Assembly: GCA_004802705.1 (NCBI GenBank)
Contig: SGPL01000125.1
Span: 1 to 64,000 of the forward strand
Direction of reading: 5' to 3'
Length of the DNA stretch: 64,000 nt
From: Bondarzewia mesenterica
Taxonomy: Eukaryota > Basidiomycota > Agaricomycetes > Russulales > Bondarzewiaceae
Shown here one piece after another: positions 10,873 through 24,000 of this stretch (the stretch's first letter is position 1; each line of letters starts with the position of its first letter). A program made the position numbers and the translations under genes. The notes under the pieces were generated by a model. The model worked only from the letters and a program-made list of their open reading frames with translations. It was not told where the DNA came from and did no database searches.

Positions 10873-13800
10873 TTACAGAAAAGCTAGGACTTCCCCCGCA
10901 ACGGACTTGATACGATCGTCCGAGAAAGTAGACGGCATCGCAGATATGGATTTCTTTAGCTCGCTCGCCTGTGCCGCATCCAGTGGAGACGCCTGACGTT
11001 GAGCGGCATAGAGCTGCGGAACGGCGTGAGCATGCATGTCATTCGCGATATGTGGGCTGATAAAGGGGGTCCCATGATAAATGAACGAGAAAGGGTCCTC
11101 ACCAGATTTCCCAGCCCAACCAGGGTGCGGTACACAGCCTCCCCGTCTAAGCGTTCCAAACGCAGCACCTGCGAAGTGTTCGCAACAAGAAGGTAATCAG
11201 TAGTTGTTCCTGAGGGATTTCCAGAACGTAAAGACGGGCGCACTTGGTCAGTCAGGCGAAGGTGTGTCGCGCGCAATGACGGCTCCACGCGCTCCTCCAG
11301 TACTAAGCATGAGAAGCTGTGCACGATAGCTCTCAGCATCGGTAACGTCGATCCGACATGGACTATATCTTACTTGAACAGGATCGTGGAAAGGGCAACC
11401 CGTTGAGCCTTTGTCAACATTTCGTAGGGCGCCTGACTCAAAGCTTCAAAGGTCTGAAATAGAAGAGCTCAATGCGACTGTGAAACAGAAGATGGGGCGG
11501 TGGCAGTCACAATTTTAGCGTAATCACTATCCTCGATGAGCGTCTTGTCTTGGAACGCGTTCGCCAGCGCCCGCAAGAAAAGGAGGGTATTAGTCTCTTT
11601 GGCCTTGGACGGCGGCTTGGACCAATCCTTCGTCCAATCGGACGCCTTGAATAGCGCATCGAAGAAAGGAGCCCTGCATTCCGCACTGCCCACCAGCTTC
11701 GAACAGAATCCAGCGAGCAAACGGGCCAAGTCAAGGACTGCCAGGAGATGGGCAAACATGGCGACGAGTTAGTCAGACATCTCGGCCAGCTCTCGTGTTG
11801 ATACTGACCTGGGAACAACTGCGCCACAGGCCATCGGTCAAGTATCTGAGCGACACTCTCGACATGAGACCGTGTAAGTGTGACCTGTGACACCTTGCCA
11901 GCAACGGCTTGCGTTAAGTATGCGAATGCTTCTTCAAGGTTAGCTATTTCTTCAGGGTACAAAGCAAGATACGAAGTCGACTGGAACAATAGGTGGTAAG
12001 CCGACCGGGGGGAGAACGGAAAAGGGACACACAATTTCATGCCGTAAAGCCTCATCAAACTGATTCAGTTTTCCTTGCATAGCAGCCACATTTGCCTGCT
12101 TGAAGGACAGCACTTTCGACTGCAAGGAGATTCCGGGACGACGTCAAAATCTCCTACATAACGTACAGGATTGAAGACTTACCACTGGTATTATAGTCTT
12201 TGGCGGCGGTACAGATGGCTGTAGGGGAGGATTGGCAACATATCTGGAGACACCCGTGAATGGATCGCCCGCAGAAGGCGCCGATGACGGCGCCAATGAA
12301 GGGGCATTGCTAACGTATCGCGAAGCCCCAGTGTAAGGATCGGAATACGTCGAATCCGCCGGTCGAGCGATTGGGCCTGAACTACGGTACCGAGATGCGC
12401 CTAGAGCATGTGTTGGGAGCGCAGTCGATATGTCCGACATGATACTCAACTGACCTGTGAAAGGGTCCACGAACTCTTCATTTGACCCCAGATTGACGCC
12501 CGATGTATTTTTCTCGATGAATGCCACGACTTGATCCGCGTAACTCGCCGGAAGGTCGTTCCTTTCTAAAAATCGTTGCGCCGCCATGAAAGGGTTCTCT
12601 GAGAAGTGACATGCATGAGGAAACAATAGTAAGGATCATGGCAGAACATACCGTTCACGTTGTACGGCAGCTTAAGCGGAGGAACGCCATCTTGTATATC
12701 GACGTCAAAAACGTAGTCATACTCCTTGCCCTCATGAAGTTGTTTTCGGCCTGACCCAACAGCATCGACGACCTCTCCAATTTTTTGCCAGTGGCCATTC
12801 GCGGCGTCCCACTAGAACACAGACGTTTCGCAGGAAGCTNNATCAAAATACATAATCACACGTACCTGATGAGCCTCGACAATGGCACCGTTTCTCACCA
12901 TTTTCACTTCTCCTGGCTTCTTACCTTAAAGAGGGGTGAGACGATCCTGAAGGTTGATGCAAGTCATGCACGGACCTGGCTGAGATAAAGCTTCCGTCCC
13001 TGGTAAGTCCGACTTCTTCACGTCGCCAACTTGCTGTGAGGGAAGGNCCTGGCTGGCGACTTGATCGTCGTAGGCCTTCAGCTCCTCGGGGGATGCCCAN
13101 CGTTCTTCTGATTCGCTGAATATCCGCACGGCTCCATCGCTACAGCCGGTGACTATATCGCCGTTGGGCATGGCTGACACGGACCACACCGAGATGGCTG
13201 GGTGAACGATGGTCTGTGCGCACTCACCGTCTGTTTTGGGTCATCAAAGAGCCATCGTTCGTCACACCGTTGTCGAAGAGAAGTTGACGAAAAACAGACT
13301 CACTTTGCCAGATGCGGGCAGTGCGATCTTCACCGCCGGAAACAATGTCTCCATTGGGAAGAATTGCCAAAGTATAGACAAACGACGTGTGCCCTGACAA
13401 TGAATGGACCACATCGCCTTCCATGGTCCACACGCAGATCTCACTACGATACCGGGTAAGCCGAGGGGACGTGCTTCAGCGGATACAAACTGGCCTGTCA
13501 TTGGAGGCAGAAGCGAAGCCTATATCCTTAAGCAGAGCCAGGCCGCGTACAGCATCTTTGTGACCATGATACGTTCTCAAGCATTTGTGCTGCCGCCATA
13601 GCTTGATGGTTTTATCGGCTGAACCTAGGGCGAGAAAGTTGTACGCAAAGTCTACGACTACTACTCCTTGTAACATACCTGTCAAATAGTGCTCATCGTC
13701 AACAGCCAGAACGGCCCACACCGACTGACTGTGACCTGACAGGTCGTATGCCAACTGGAAGTTCTTCCAGACCTTGGCAGTTCTTTTGGAGGTCNTGTAA

Positions 13801-14332
13801 CTGCTCTGACGAAAACAAAGGATGGGATAATATGCANTTGACGTACCTGTCCCAAGATCCAGAAATAATCTGGCCGTCCGCGCTCGCATTCAGAGCGCAC
13901 ACATTGTCTGTGTGACCGAGCAGAGTAAAATTCGGCTCCTCACTGCTCCTCGACTCTAATTCCCAAACGTTTATAAGAGCATCCTGATGACCCGTGACGA
14001 CGAAGCCTAANTTGANTGGTTTAATACTGTCTGAGGGNCGAGGGGGGGGTGCTCTTCACCTNGAGGAGCTTCTNCAGTTGGTGGTAGGTAAGTCACCGAA
14101 TTTACATACCGAGTGCCTGCGCGATAAATTGAGGTAGGAGAAAACGAATTGGATGACCCCTTAATCCATGCGATCGCAGTCGAATCGCGCGATGCTGAAA
14201 GCACAAGATTGTCTGTAGGTGATACAACAGCTCGAACCTAGAAAGGCAGTCAGATCGGACTTGCGGGTGGATTGAGCAGCACAAAACGTCGGACGAATGA
14301 GACAGGAGCGTTGCGGACAACTTGAATGGCAT
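10873..14332 (-). CDS. DOA1: PLAA/Doa1/Ufd3 ubiquitin-binding WD40-PFU-PUL protein
   Basis: Cdc48/p97 cofactor that binds ubiquitin and controls ubiquitin turnover, membrane-protein sorting and mitochondrial quality control. The start ATG at 14332 gives MPFKLSATLLSHSSD, then a GTTTTG-donor intron, then VRAVVSPTDNLVLSASRDS. This opens a WD40 propeller with repeats such as LGHTDNVCALNASADGQIIS, GHSQSVWAV, SADKTIKLW, GHTSFVYTLAILPNGDIVSG and IVTGCSDGAVRIF. Next is the PFU domain (GQWQKIGEVVDAVG, YDYVFDVDIQDGVPPLKLPY). A linker follows with three DPFTG/DPYTG-type repeats, two of them running into SRYV, as is usual in PLAA. The PUL domain then runs to AQASELKKSISAMPSTF and the stop at 10873. Many introns; several Ns lie in the WD40 exons (13045-14353). 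Confidence 0.93.
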
Positions 14333-16635
14333 AAGGACAGTCGAAAGGATTGTGANGAGGATGGACAGAGTGGTGGATTCAAAGGGATCTGAGCCTGGAC
14401 AGATGAGGTTATAATGCAGTGAACGAATTCGAAAGTCGGTGGCGGAAGCCAATTGGGAAGCCTGGAACTTTCGATTGTGCACTCTATTAAGTAGGCTCGG
14501 CGTGTGTCATTCCTCCAATCATCTCTCAGTCTTGGTCAAAGCCAAGTTGAACTTGCCCATGTCGAATATAATGAGCANATCGCGTTGACGTCCCATATTC
14601 TCACTTGTCGAGTCTCTCGCATGGCTGCCGTCTAGTTGTTCTTGTAAACNTNTCTTCTACCTTGCTATCTCAACGATTGTTTGATCTTCCAAGCGGGGGT
14701 ACATCCTGGCGTCCATTCGGTGCTTCTCCAACCTTCCAGCTTGGGAATTCCAGATCATGCAGAAGTCGTTTGCAGCTGCCTGCGTTCCATCATCAAATCT
14801 CCTGCATATCTTNCAGACAAACTNTTCCCCCTGCCAATGAGTTTAGTCGCGTCAATGAGGAGAGAATAATGTCCCCGAATTATACGTAGCGACAGAGATT
14901 CCGAGGGATGGTAAGTATTAATATNATTGCCAATTCGCCGGTCCAAACGTTCACATGGCCGGCCCTAAAGAGGTCATCTAATACACTCGCTACCATTTTT
15001 TCTTCGCTTTCCTCATCCCCTCATGATTTAGCAACTCGTCGCTTTGCTTTCCCTACAGACGACGATCTGCATCGCGAGGACCTCGCAGGAGATGAATTAA
15101 TGGTGCATGGCATAGACTATACCTCCGTATCTCCCTTTCTCCGCATTTACACGGTGATGGGGCTCGTTAGTGTGGTGTACATCTTCTTGTATAATATACC
15201 GCAACCTGTGCTGCTTACACGCAATGTCATGTTCTTTTTTAGCTTGTACCCCATATCTATTCTCCACAAAGTCCGAGGGTTCAAGTACTTCTTCAATGTT
15301 CCAGGTTCGTTCATCCTAGGATCAGCTTCGCATCAAAAGTCAGACGCTTCGTAGGACGAAAACGACCTCGAAGGCAGATCTCGCCTGATACAATTCGGGT
15401 CCGGGTTTGCAATGTCTTCAGTTCTCGGTGGTGTATGCCCGAAATCTTGTTCTTGAGCCCAGATCCAACACAGGCGTAGGATTGGCCCGAATGAGTGCAC
15501 GCAGTCGGGTATCCCACTTACCCATTTACTCTGAGACCTCGTTCTCCACCCGGGTGCAGTATGTGCAGTCAGGTGTGGTTCAACTTTCTTCGATAAGGAT
15601 TCTTCTGATTCATGTAGGGGCGCGGACTTAGCAAGTTTGTCGAATCTCTTCGGCAGATCGATGTCGAATCCTTCGCAGACTCATCCCGTACAGTAGTAAT
15701 TTTCATCGAAGGCTCGTGTGTTCGATATTGACAATGACAGCTGTCTACCGGGGCAGGGCTAGAAAATGGCATCAGCGCAGCGCTCCCCCCACGTGCAGTC
15801 CATTCCCCTCGGCGAATTTTCAGCTGCAAGAAATACAGACGGCCCTCATCTACGCAACTGCTATATCCGTTTGAGGATCTTGTTGAAGAGCATGTGGATG
15901 CTGGCCACTTACCGCTTCACTTCAGTACGTGCCCTGCACTTGATCGAAGTGGGATGTGCGCCAGGTATTCGACAGTAACCTTGCCTTGTGCATATTTATC
16001 ACAGAACCTCTTACCCCTATATCAGCCGGCAACCGATCTCCCAACAATGTCTGCGCTGTAATTGTACGGCACTCTTCTGTTGAAGCCGCATCTTACCTAT
16101 GCCCAGACCTTACTCTTCCACCCCCCTTTTACAAGCTGTAAAAGATGAGCTGGGATCGAGATAGGCTGCGTGTTAGCGGCGCGCCTCGTCGGTCAATTAT
16201 GTTTCTAGACTTCTTGGAATTAGGCAGCGTCGAATATCATGCAGTGTCACCCTGATAAACAAGCTTCCTCACATGCCAGGATTACTTCGCAAGATACCGA
16301 TGAAACGATTGAGAAAATATTTCTGGGAGTGCCCGAAGAGCTTCGACTTGCATGCAAAAACATCGATCAAGTAAAGGGTTCTATCTGGGAGCAAATACAT
16401 TCTAGCGGAGCCCATGGAAGACAAGAGTACAACAGCATACATAACGAGAGCGAAAGAGTGAGCCAGACAGCAGACATAGGCATAGGCATTTGATAGCATG
16501 GCAACCAGATAGTCGACTCTGCCTTCAGAACGAGCAAGAACAAATGAAGCAGGAGCGAACACCAAAAAGCGAGAAGGGATCTTAGAAACTGAATCGACCA
16601 GAAAGCATCAGCGTGAGAGCACAAGACTCGCCACC
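14333..16635. other. 2.3-kb region without a recognisable gene
   Basis: Lies between the DOA1 start and the HOP1 stop, both minus strand, so it must hold the DOA1 promoter at its left end. Six Ns fall between 14354 and 14925. The longest frame is a plus-strand stretch 14908-15354 (148 codons), with an acidic part (DDDLHREDLAGDEL) followed by hydrophobic segments that could be membrane helices. I found no family match and no convincing splice partners. Other frames are short and overlap. It could be a degraded gene or transposon remnant, or an orphan exon; I cannot decide from sequence alone. Confidence 0.4.
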
Positions 16636-19600
16636 TCAGTCGCAAAGGTCGACACCAGGCACGACTGAGATTTTCAACTTCTTGCTGGCCCGGACCCAGG
16701 CATCAGATTTGGCTGCCATCTTCCGCTTGTTTCCCTCGCCGTTAGGTTTCACAACGTAAGTCTCCGCTTGGCTGTCTTCCTGCGTTTGACTCTCCATCTC
16801 ATCCACGCGGGAGACTGAGTCCCTCTGTTGAGTCTCGGGAACGACTACGGTGGAGGATGATCGCAGGGCTGACTTGCTGGTGACGTGAAGAACCATTACG
16901 ATTCATTATCTTTACGCATGAATACACATATGAGAAGCGTACCGTGCATGGTTTGATACATCGACACCCTGCATGCGCGTTTTGCGTTTTGATTCGCGCA
17001 CCTGCGAAGGACAACCGATGAATATCTCTCCCGAACTGTCGTCGGCCAGCCACCCAAGGAAAGGAGACGAAGGGAGTGAAAACATCACCATAACGAGGCT
17101 CAGGGTTTCACAGCAATGACGTTGAAAGCAAAGGACACCACGAGGTTCGTGCCGTGCTACAATGCGCACAAACCTCGTGAAAGACTTACCAAGTTGTCGA
17201 ACCCTATCAGCTTCATCTCGACGTCCATTTTGGGGTTGAAATAATCGAGGTACTCTTGCGTTTGCTTTGAGGACTTGACGAAGATGTACTCTTCCTTGAG
17301 GTTTTTCCGTTGTTTGGGCTGCTTTCCTTTTGCCTTTCCCGCCTTGCCTTTGCCCTTGCCGCTAACTGTATTATTATCTTCTTGGCCACGGTTGGTCAGC
17401 TCCGACGATTTGGTGATGAAACCTACCGTGGAAATCTGTTCAGGCGCGAAGCAGATCCGGGAGACGAATGACTTGCTTACCCTCCGTTTCAAGTCTCTTA
17501 ACAATTTGACCAGCGAGTGCGACTTCACAGGCTATCAAGCATGGTGTTATGATAATCAATATGAGACAGTTTCCTCACTCACCAATTAATTTGGTGAAAG
17601 CAGCATGGGTCCTTGGCTCATGAGTTTCGGCGACTTTGATGGCTCTCCTGTAAGCAGCATGCATTCTATCACGAGTACTGCAACGCGGTCCGGGAGGGAA
17701 CACACCGGAATAGAGCAAGGTTGTTGTACTTAGAGAGAAGATCTTGGTACCAGCTCTGCACGAAAATCATCTCAAAGTGATCGTCACTCCGGATGCGGCA
17801 GGAGAAACATTTGAATGTCGAACCAATACGCTCGTCTTCAATGGAGTGATAGCTGCAAGGCTGATCAGCATTCGCGTACAGTTTCTGAAGAGATGTAGCT
17901 TACCCCATGCACCTGTCCACCATGAGGTCGATAGTTGTCAGCCGTTGACGCCGAGAAAATTCACGAGCACGCACCAAATGTGAAACCACTTCTCACATCC
18001 ACCATCGCACTGGATGGAACTGTCCTCATCCTTGTGGTGGAGAATCAGTCAGCCTCGTACCGATATGATACAACAAAAAAACAGTGTAGTCTCACCGAGA
18101 CACCGCAATCGCAATCGATTACTTCGTCACTCCGTTCCATGCGTTTGCGGCATTGCGCCTTCTCCGGAGATCTTCCTGTCTCCCGGAATGACTCGACGGC
18201 ATCGATCTCAAAATTCGATGGGACGGCTTGCGTCTCCATGTCTTTTGCCGGTTAACGTAAGGACAATACGCTGCAGGCCCGATGATACATGTGAAAAAGA
18301 CGTACCTAGCATCTCTTCTGCCGCCCTATGACGGTTTCGTACGGCGTCCATCACGAATTGGGTGTCGATTCCGTTGGTGATTATGCTTCCGGTGGAATCT
18401 CCAGCCAAGGTAAAATCGGAAGGCGGCAGGGGACTGCTGTCCATAGGAGACATTGTGCGCTGAAAAACGTTTGCAGTCGGGGCAGGCTGAGTAGGCATTG
18501 GTTCAGCAATTTGAGTTGCGGCCAATTCGTCGCGGGGCTGGTCACCGTTTTTGATCTAGTAGAGATATCAATATGGTAGCACGAGAAAGCGAAAAGAATC
18601 TCACCAGATTCTTGAGGCAGCTAGGAACAGATTCAGAGGAACCGCCAATTAAAAACTCCTGTGAGATACCGCCCCTGTCTACATCCATATCATCACCGTC
18701 CTTGTCGTCCCATCTCTGAGCATTATTGAGTTCATCTTTGGACAAAGGTACAACCTCCCCATCCTGGTTTCGTACACCCAGAGGCTCCCATATGTCCATA
18801 TCAAGGCCAGCGACGTTCGCCGTCGGCAAATATTCTGGATCTACTTCCCAGTCGGCGTCGACATCTCGTGAATCCATTCTTCCGAATGTCTCTGCATCCC
18901 AGACAACCCTGCGCTCTCGCGCGTCATGCCTTTGCGCTTCAATATGAGCCCGTCGCGACGCCGCGCTTTCCGCCACATTGGCGCGTGCATTGGGGCCGGT
19001 CGTCATGCCAGCGAATGGAGCTTTGCTATCATCTGCGGCTGGAATGATACCCGAGACAGACGCTACATGAACATCGACCCTGCAGAAAACAAAGGTCAGC
19101 CAGCTATAGCACAGTTTGACTGAGAGGTTCTGACCCGTGCCAAACGGTCTCCAAGTTACCGATGCTGTACTTTTCTGGGACTTCATTTGGCCTGTGCGTC
19201 GCAAAGAACCACCTATCCTTCTCTGCATCTCCAGGACGGAAGTGAGGAGGCTCATAGGAGGCCGGGGTGTACGGGTAATAGAAGACTTTGAACTTGGCAA
19301 AACGTCGTTCTAGTTCGTTAAAGTATCCGTTTGAGATGAGACTATAGACTAAATGGAACGAAACTACAAACTAGGGAGAGGGTCCATATTTGTTGTACAG
19401 GTTATCAAGACCTTTATCAACGCCTGCAATTATGGCAAAGTAAATGTAAAAGCGATGAAGAAGAATATATGCTGACACATACCTTGAGGCTTTTTTGAAC
19501 GTCTCCCAATGTATGCAATTTACCGTTCTTCGTAGCTTCTGTGACTGGATCCACCGAATTCTTGCTCCCATTTAGTGACAGTTTCAAGAGATCTTCGCCT

Positions 19601-20492
19601 AGGGACATAATTGGGACAGGTGTGTCACTCCCTGGTACAGCCTGATACTACGTATTTTCTCAAGCTTTGACTGTAAGAACAAAAGTTTAATGGCTCGCGG
19701 ACACACCTTGAAATTAAACGTATACGCTTCAACAATGCTGTATACGCATCACGTCAGGTAAATCAAAGGGCGCGCGCATGTATGGAGTGCATACTTATTC
19801 GGATCTTCCTCATCCTTTGGAAAAACAAGCTTGATTGGTCACGTTGCACCAGTGAGCGCGACGGAAAGATACACCACATACCAGGTAGACAGCAAAGATT
19901 AAACTGCGCAGGTATTGCTTCGCAAGGGCATCAAAAATGCCACACTCCTGGAAATACTATAAGCGATACTGCTAATGAAGATACACGAATGCATATATAG
20001 CGCACCAGGTAGTCAAGAATTTTATCTGCTTCTGCCGACCAGCCCCTGGCGATTGTCACCGCTCTAAAGCCAGATTTTTTTTGGTGTCCTTTCTCCCCGT
20101 CTCCAATCACAAAAGGAGACGATATCCCAGCATCAGATGGGTGCGCAGAGAGCGATGGAGCATTTGACGATGTCAAATAGCCTGACGATGAAGCCATCAA
20201 CTCCGTGCGTCCTGAGCCAACGACAGAAGAAAAAGGGAGCTTACTCTCGGTAAAATTATCTTGCGGTAGAAGGTCGCTGTGGGCCGGTTATAGATCATGC
20301 GCATATAGTGGGACATAGAACGTGGACATGCCGCAGGTATGTGATACAACCAAGGCCGGCCTTCAACAGGGTTTGCACCGTTGCTAGGCTTTGCCCTGAA
20401 GAGATGGACTAAAAAGTAGTAAATAAAAACGTGCATTCGAGCATTCAGGTACTCACCTGGCGTCCTGACGTTTTGACGGCCTGTACTTGCAT
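16636..20492 (-). CDS. HOP1: Meiotic HORMA-domain axis protein Hop1
   Basis: Chromosome-axis protein of meiosis that promotes double-strand breaks and homolog bias. The start MQVQAVKTSGRQ (ATG at 20492) splices to QSLATVQTLLKAGLGCITYL and DLLPQDNFTE, the HORMA N terminus. Further HORMA pieces are GFRAVTIARGWSAEADKIL, IVEAYTFNFK, GKLHTLGDVQKSLK and FAKFKVFYYPYTPASYEPPH ending PNEVPEKYSIGN. A Ser/Asp-rich linker follows. Then a PHD finger reads CDCGVS, CDGGCEKWFHIWCMGYHS and FKCFSCRI, and a winged-helix-like segment has LFRRAIKVAETHEP and VALAGQIVKRLETEG. The tail is basic (GKGKGKAGKAKGKQ, RESKRKTRMQ) and ends KLKISVVPGVDLCD. This HORMA-PHD-winged-helix order is the known fungal Hop1 layout. 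One PHD piece comes from a 9-nt micro-exon (17904-17912), and one intron (20277-20331) seems to use a GC donor. Exons are numerous and short. Confidence 0.93.
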
Positions 20493-21012
20493 GTTGGGGA
20501 GCGAGGCGAAAGTAGAGTGAGCCAGTCATGGACCGTGACGCGTATGGTACGCGTTTAGATCACATGGGGTCCAGGGACTGCTGATCCAATTTTGATGGAC
20601 TTGACCCGTCCAAATGGTAACTTAAGTACTTAATTATGTCCATGATAAACCCAAAATGTACGGACTTACGTTACAGTACATGCCATGCGTATCCTTAATG
20701 TCTCCAAATGTCTCCAACTTCAAGAAGGACGTCGCAAGCAGTAATGTACAATATTGCAGTGCTCGACTTGAGTCGGCTTGCCAAACGTCCGCCATAGACT
20801 TGCATCATGAGGGTGATTAAAGCTTTCAACAGAAATAGCTATATATCTGTAAGATATGCCGTATATATAATGCTGAGTAGGAGCTGGCACGCGAGGGCTG
20901 CGAGGTCTGCCTCGGGAACGATCTCATCCATAGCGAGTTGAGTAGTGCGCACGTCTCCCGCACCACCAAGCAAGTGATAATTAGATCTTTATCGTAAACT
21001 TCTGCATCGTAC
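20493..21012. other. Divergent promoter region, HOP1 / GID7
   Basis: About 520 bases separate the two divergent starts. AT-rich compared with the flanking exons. No reading frame or repeat identified. It should hold the promoters of both genes. Confidence 0.5.
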
Positions 21013-24000
21013 ATGCCAACATCTTCCTTCTTCAGTACTCCTCGTTGCAAACATTGATCCTCTACCACCATCCACCACCCCCGCTCGGGACATCGTCCCT
21101 ATCCACAATCGTCGTCGCTCCCCTACCCCAATCCTGGACACCGTGAACGAAGAAAGAGTCGGCTCGATTTCAGCAAACAACTCCCCGTCCAGGTCTACAC
21201 GCATCCCATCTACGTCCGGAACGCCTACCCTTATTCCTGCAACTCGTACAAGGTCTCATTTAGAAGGAGACGGGAGCAACGCAACATTGACTCCTCATTC
21301 TTCCGGGTCTCCACCAGGTATGGTGTATACTTTGTTGTAGTAAACTATCTCGAAAGTCGTTCATTTCCTCGTTTCCTGTAACAGACCTTACCTTCGACTC
21401 ATCTCTGGAACGGCCACCTAAGAGACAACGAATTCACAGTATCAGCGCAAGCACTGAAGGATCCTCATCTATCTCTTTATCCGCAATCGACCGCAGCCTT
21501 TTCTCTGACGATCACATTCAATTTACTGCTAGCATGCGCGTCCTCGACAACGGTCACGACTCCAGCTCTTCTGTTTCACCTGACCTCCCTCCCGAAGCAG
21601 GACCTTCTTCGATCCCTGCTATCGCGAAGAATGGCCTTGCAGCGAACGGATCGGTCAATGGTTTTTCTGGCTCACTCTTCTCCAACGGAGTGTCCAGGCA
21701 CGCGAAGCCAACTATTCCGACAGTTAAGCTGCCGGGCACAACGTTATACGAAGATTCTTACATCGACCGAGAGGAATACATCAGATTGGTGATTCAAAGC
21801 TTAAGGGATGTTGGCTATATGTATGTATCTATACTACTAATTCCTGGTTTTAAAAGTGAAGTGATTTGTCTCTCTTCGCAGTGAGTCAGCAGCGACATTG
21901 GAAGCAGAGTCCGGGTACGTTATGGAGACACCAGAGGTTGCGGACTTCAGACAGTGCATCCTGGATGGCGCGTGGAGTGCGGCAGAGGCTGCTCTTCATC
22001 AATTATGCGCAACTGAGGATGATGGACTATGGGTGAGGACGTTCTCGTGCGCGCTTCTAACTTCCGTCTGATTCTTGTCTGTTGGGTTTAGGAGGCGAAA
22101 TTTTTGATCAGCCGACAAAAGTATCTGGAGCTTCTGGAGCTTGGCAGGATCACGGCAGCGCTGCATGTCCTTCGGAATGAACTTGCGCCTTTGCACATTG
22201 ACCCAGAACAGTTACTTCCGCTGTCTAGGTGTGTACAGTCATCTCTTTAGCTCTTCTCGTTATTTTCATTGTCCGTTCTATTAAACTGGGTCTTTACGCT
22301 CTTTCAGCCTTGTGATGTGTACAGATGCCGCTGATCTCAAACAGAGAGCTGATTGGGACGGTGCCCATGGCTCGTCACGACGGAGACTTTTAGGCAATTT
22401 ACAACGTAAAATTAATCTCTTTTCTTCATTCTCTCTCCTCTCTGAATTTCATCGTGCGGCGTGGACAGGTTATATTCCTTCTTCAGTCATGATCCCCCCT
22501 CGCCGTTTCTCAACTCTGCTCGAACAAGCACGTCTATACCAACGATCCGAATGCATCTATCACAATGCTCCCGCCACATTACGCGAATTCTCTCTATATA
22601 ACGATCATCGGTGCGAGAGAGACTTTTTCCCTAGGTTCACAACTGCAATTCTGGAGGTACATACGGATGAGGTCTGGAGTTTGGAATGGAGTCATGATGG
22701 CAGATGGCTGGCGAGTGCAAGCAAGGATCACAGTGTCATCATCTGGTCTATAGGAGTGAGTTTTTTCTTCGCTACCCCGTCCGAGGCGACATGAAACTAA
22801 CGCTTCTAAATACTCAAGACCGAGGCCGAGCCATCAATACGACGATACTCCCCCGAATTAATCCTGCGTGACCATCCATTCCATGTTGGATGTATTGCAT
22901 GGTCATTAGACGACTCAATATTACTATCCGCCTCCGAGCAATATATCAAGATGTGGAATACAAAGGTCAGCTTTTCCAACTCTAACACCGCTTGCATTTG
23001 CCTAAATGTTTTGCTTTGAGACCGGGGTATGCCTTCGAACGCTTGAAGCACATACAGAGACGGTCTCGGCACTCGCTTGGGTGCCTGACGGTTCTGGTTT
23101 TATCTCTGGTTCTCAGGATCGTAAGATCATCTTATGGGTACGTTTACCGCTTACTTTTTCCATACTTATTATGAGATCGCCCAGCCTGTCTTGAACTTCA
23201 TCACTTGGATATTTGCTGACTCTCCTTGTAGGGCGCTGATGGCAAGCAACGGGATTCCTGGGGTATCACGGCCATCCGGATAGTTGACCTTGCCGTTACT
23301 CCTGACTTCACACGTCTAGTCGTCGTGGGCGAGTCTGCGACAGGAATATCCTCAGGGAACCCATCGCCGCCTGGAAGAGGCGAGTCAACCACTCCTCCGG
23401 TCGCAAGCGGCAGAGGCGCTGGCGTGCATGCGAACGCAAACAGCGCACGGAAGGCTGAAAATCGTATGATTGTGTATGATCTGGCCACGAAGCGGCAAGA
23501 AATGTATGCATTGCATGTTTTCGGGCTACTCGCCTACGACCTTTTTCCATGCTGTATGCTGATTTTTTTATACTTGTTCCTATAGGTCCATTGCATTCGA
23601 GGCCCAGATCACAAGCGTGAAGATCTCAGAAGATTCACGGTACGCTCTCATCAACCATGCGCCAGATGTGAGAGTTGCATTCAATCCACCATGCTGTTAC
23701 GCCAATGCTCAAGGTTTTCTCGTCTATTTCAGGAGCTTCAATTATGGGACATCTCGACTGGCCGCATGACACGTAAGTATAACGGACAGCGCCAAGGGAA
23801 TTTTATAATCCGAAGCTGCTTTGGCGGTGTTGACGAAAATTTCGTGGTTAGTGGAAGTGAAGGTATGTTCAGGCGCCAAGCATTCTTTTCTTGCTATGCA
23901 GCACACCCGACTGACCGTTTTGTCTCTTTCTCCCATCCTCCATGTGATTTATCGTCGCAAAGACGGCAACGTGTACGTCTGGCACCGTGATCGTGGTATT

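Noticed and set aside
12144..14332. Treating the WD40 exons and the PFU/PUL exons as two genes
   Set aside because: The order WD40-PFU-PUL on one strand with fitting introns is the known DOA1/PLAA architecture.
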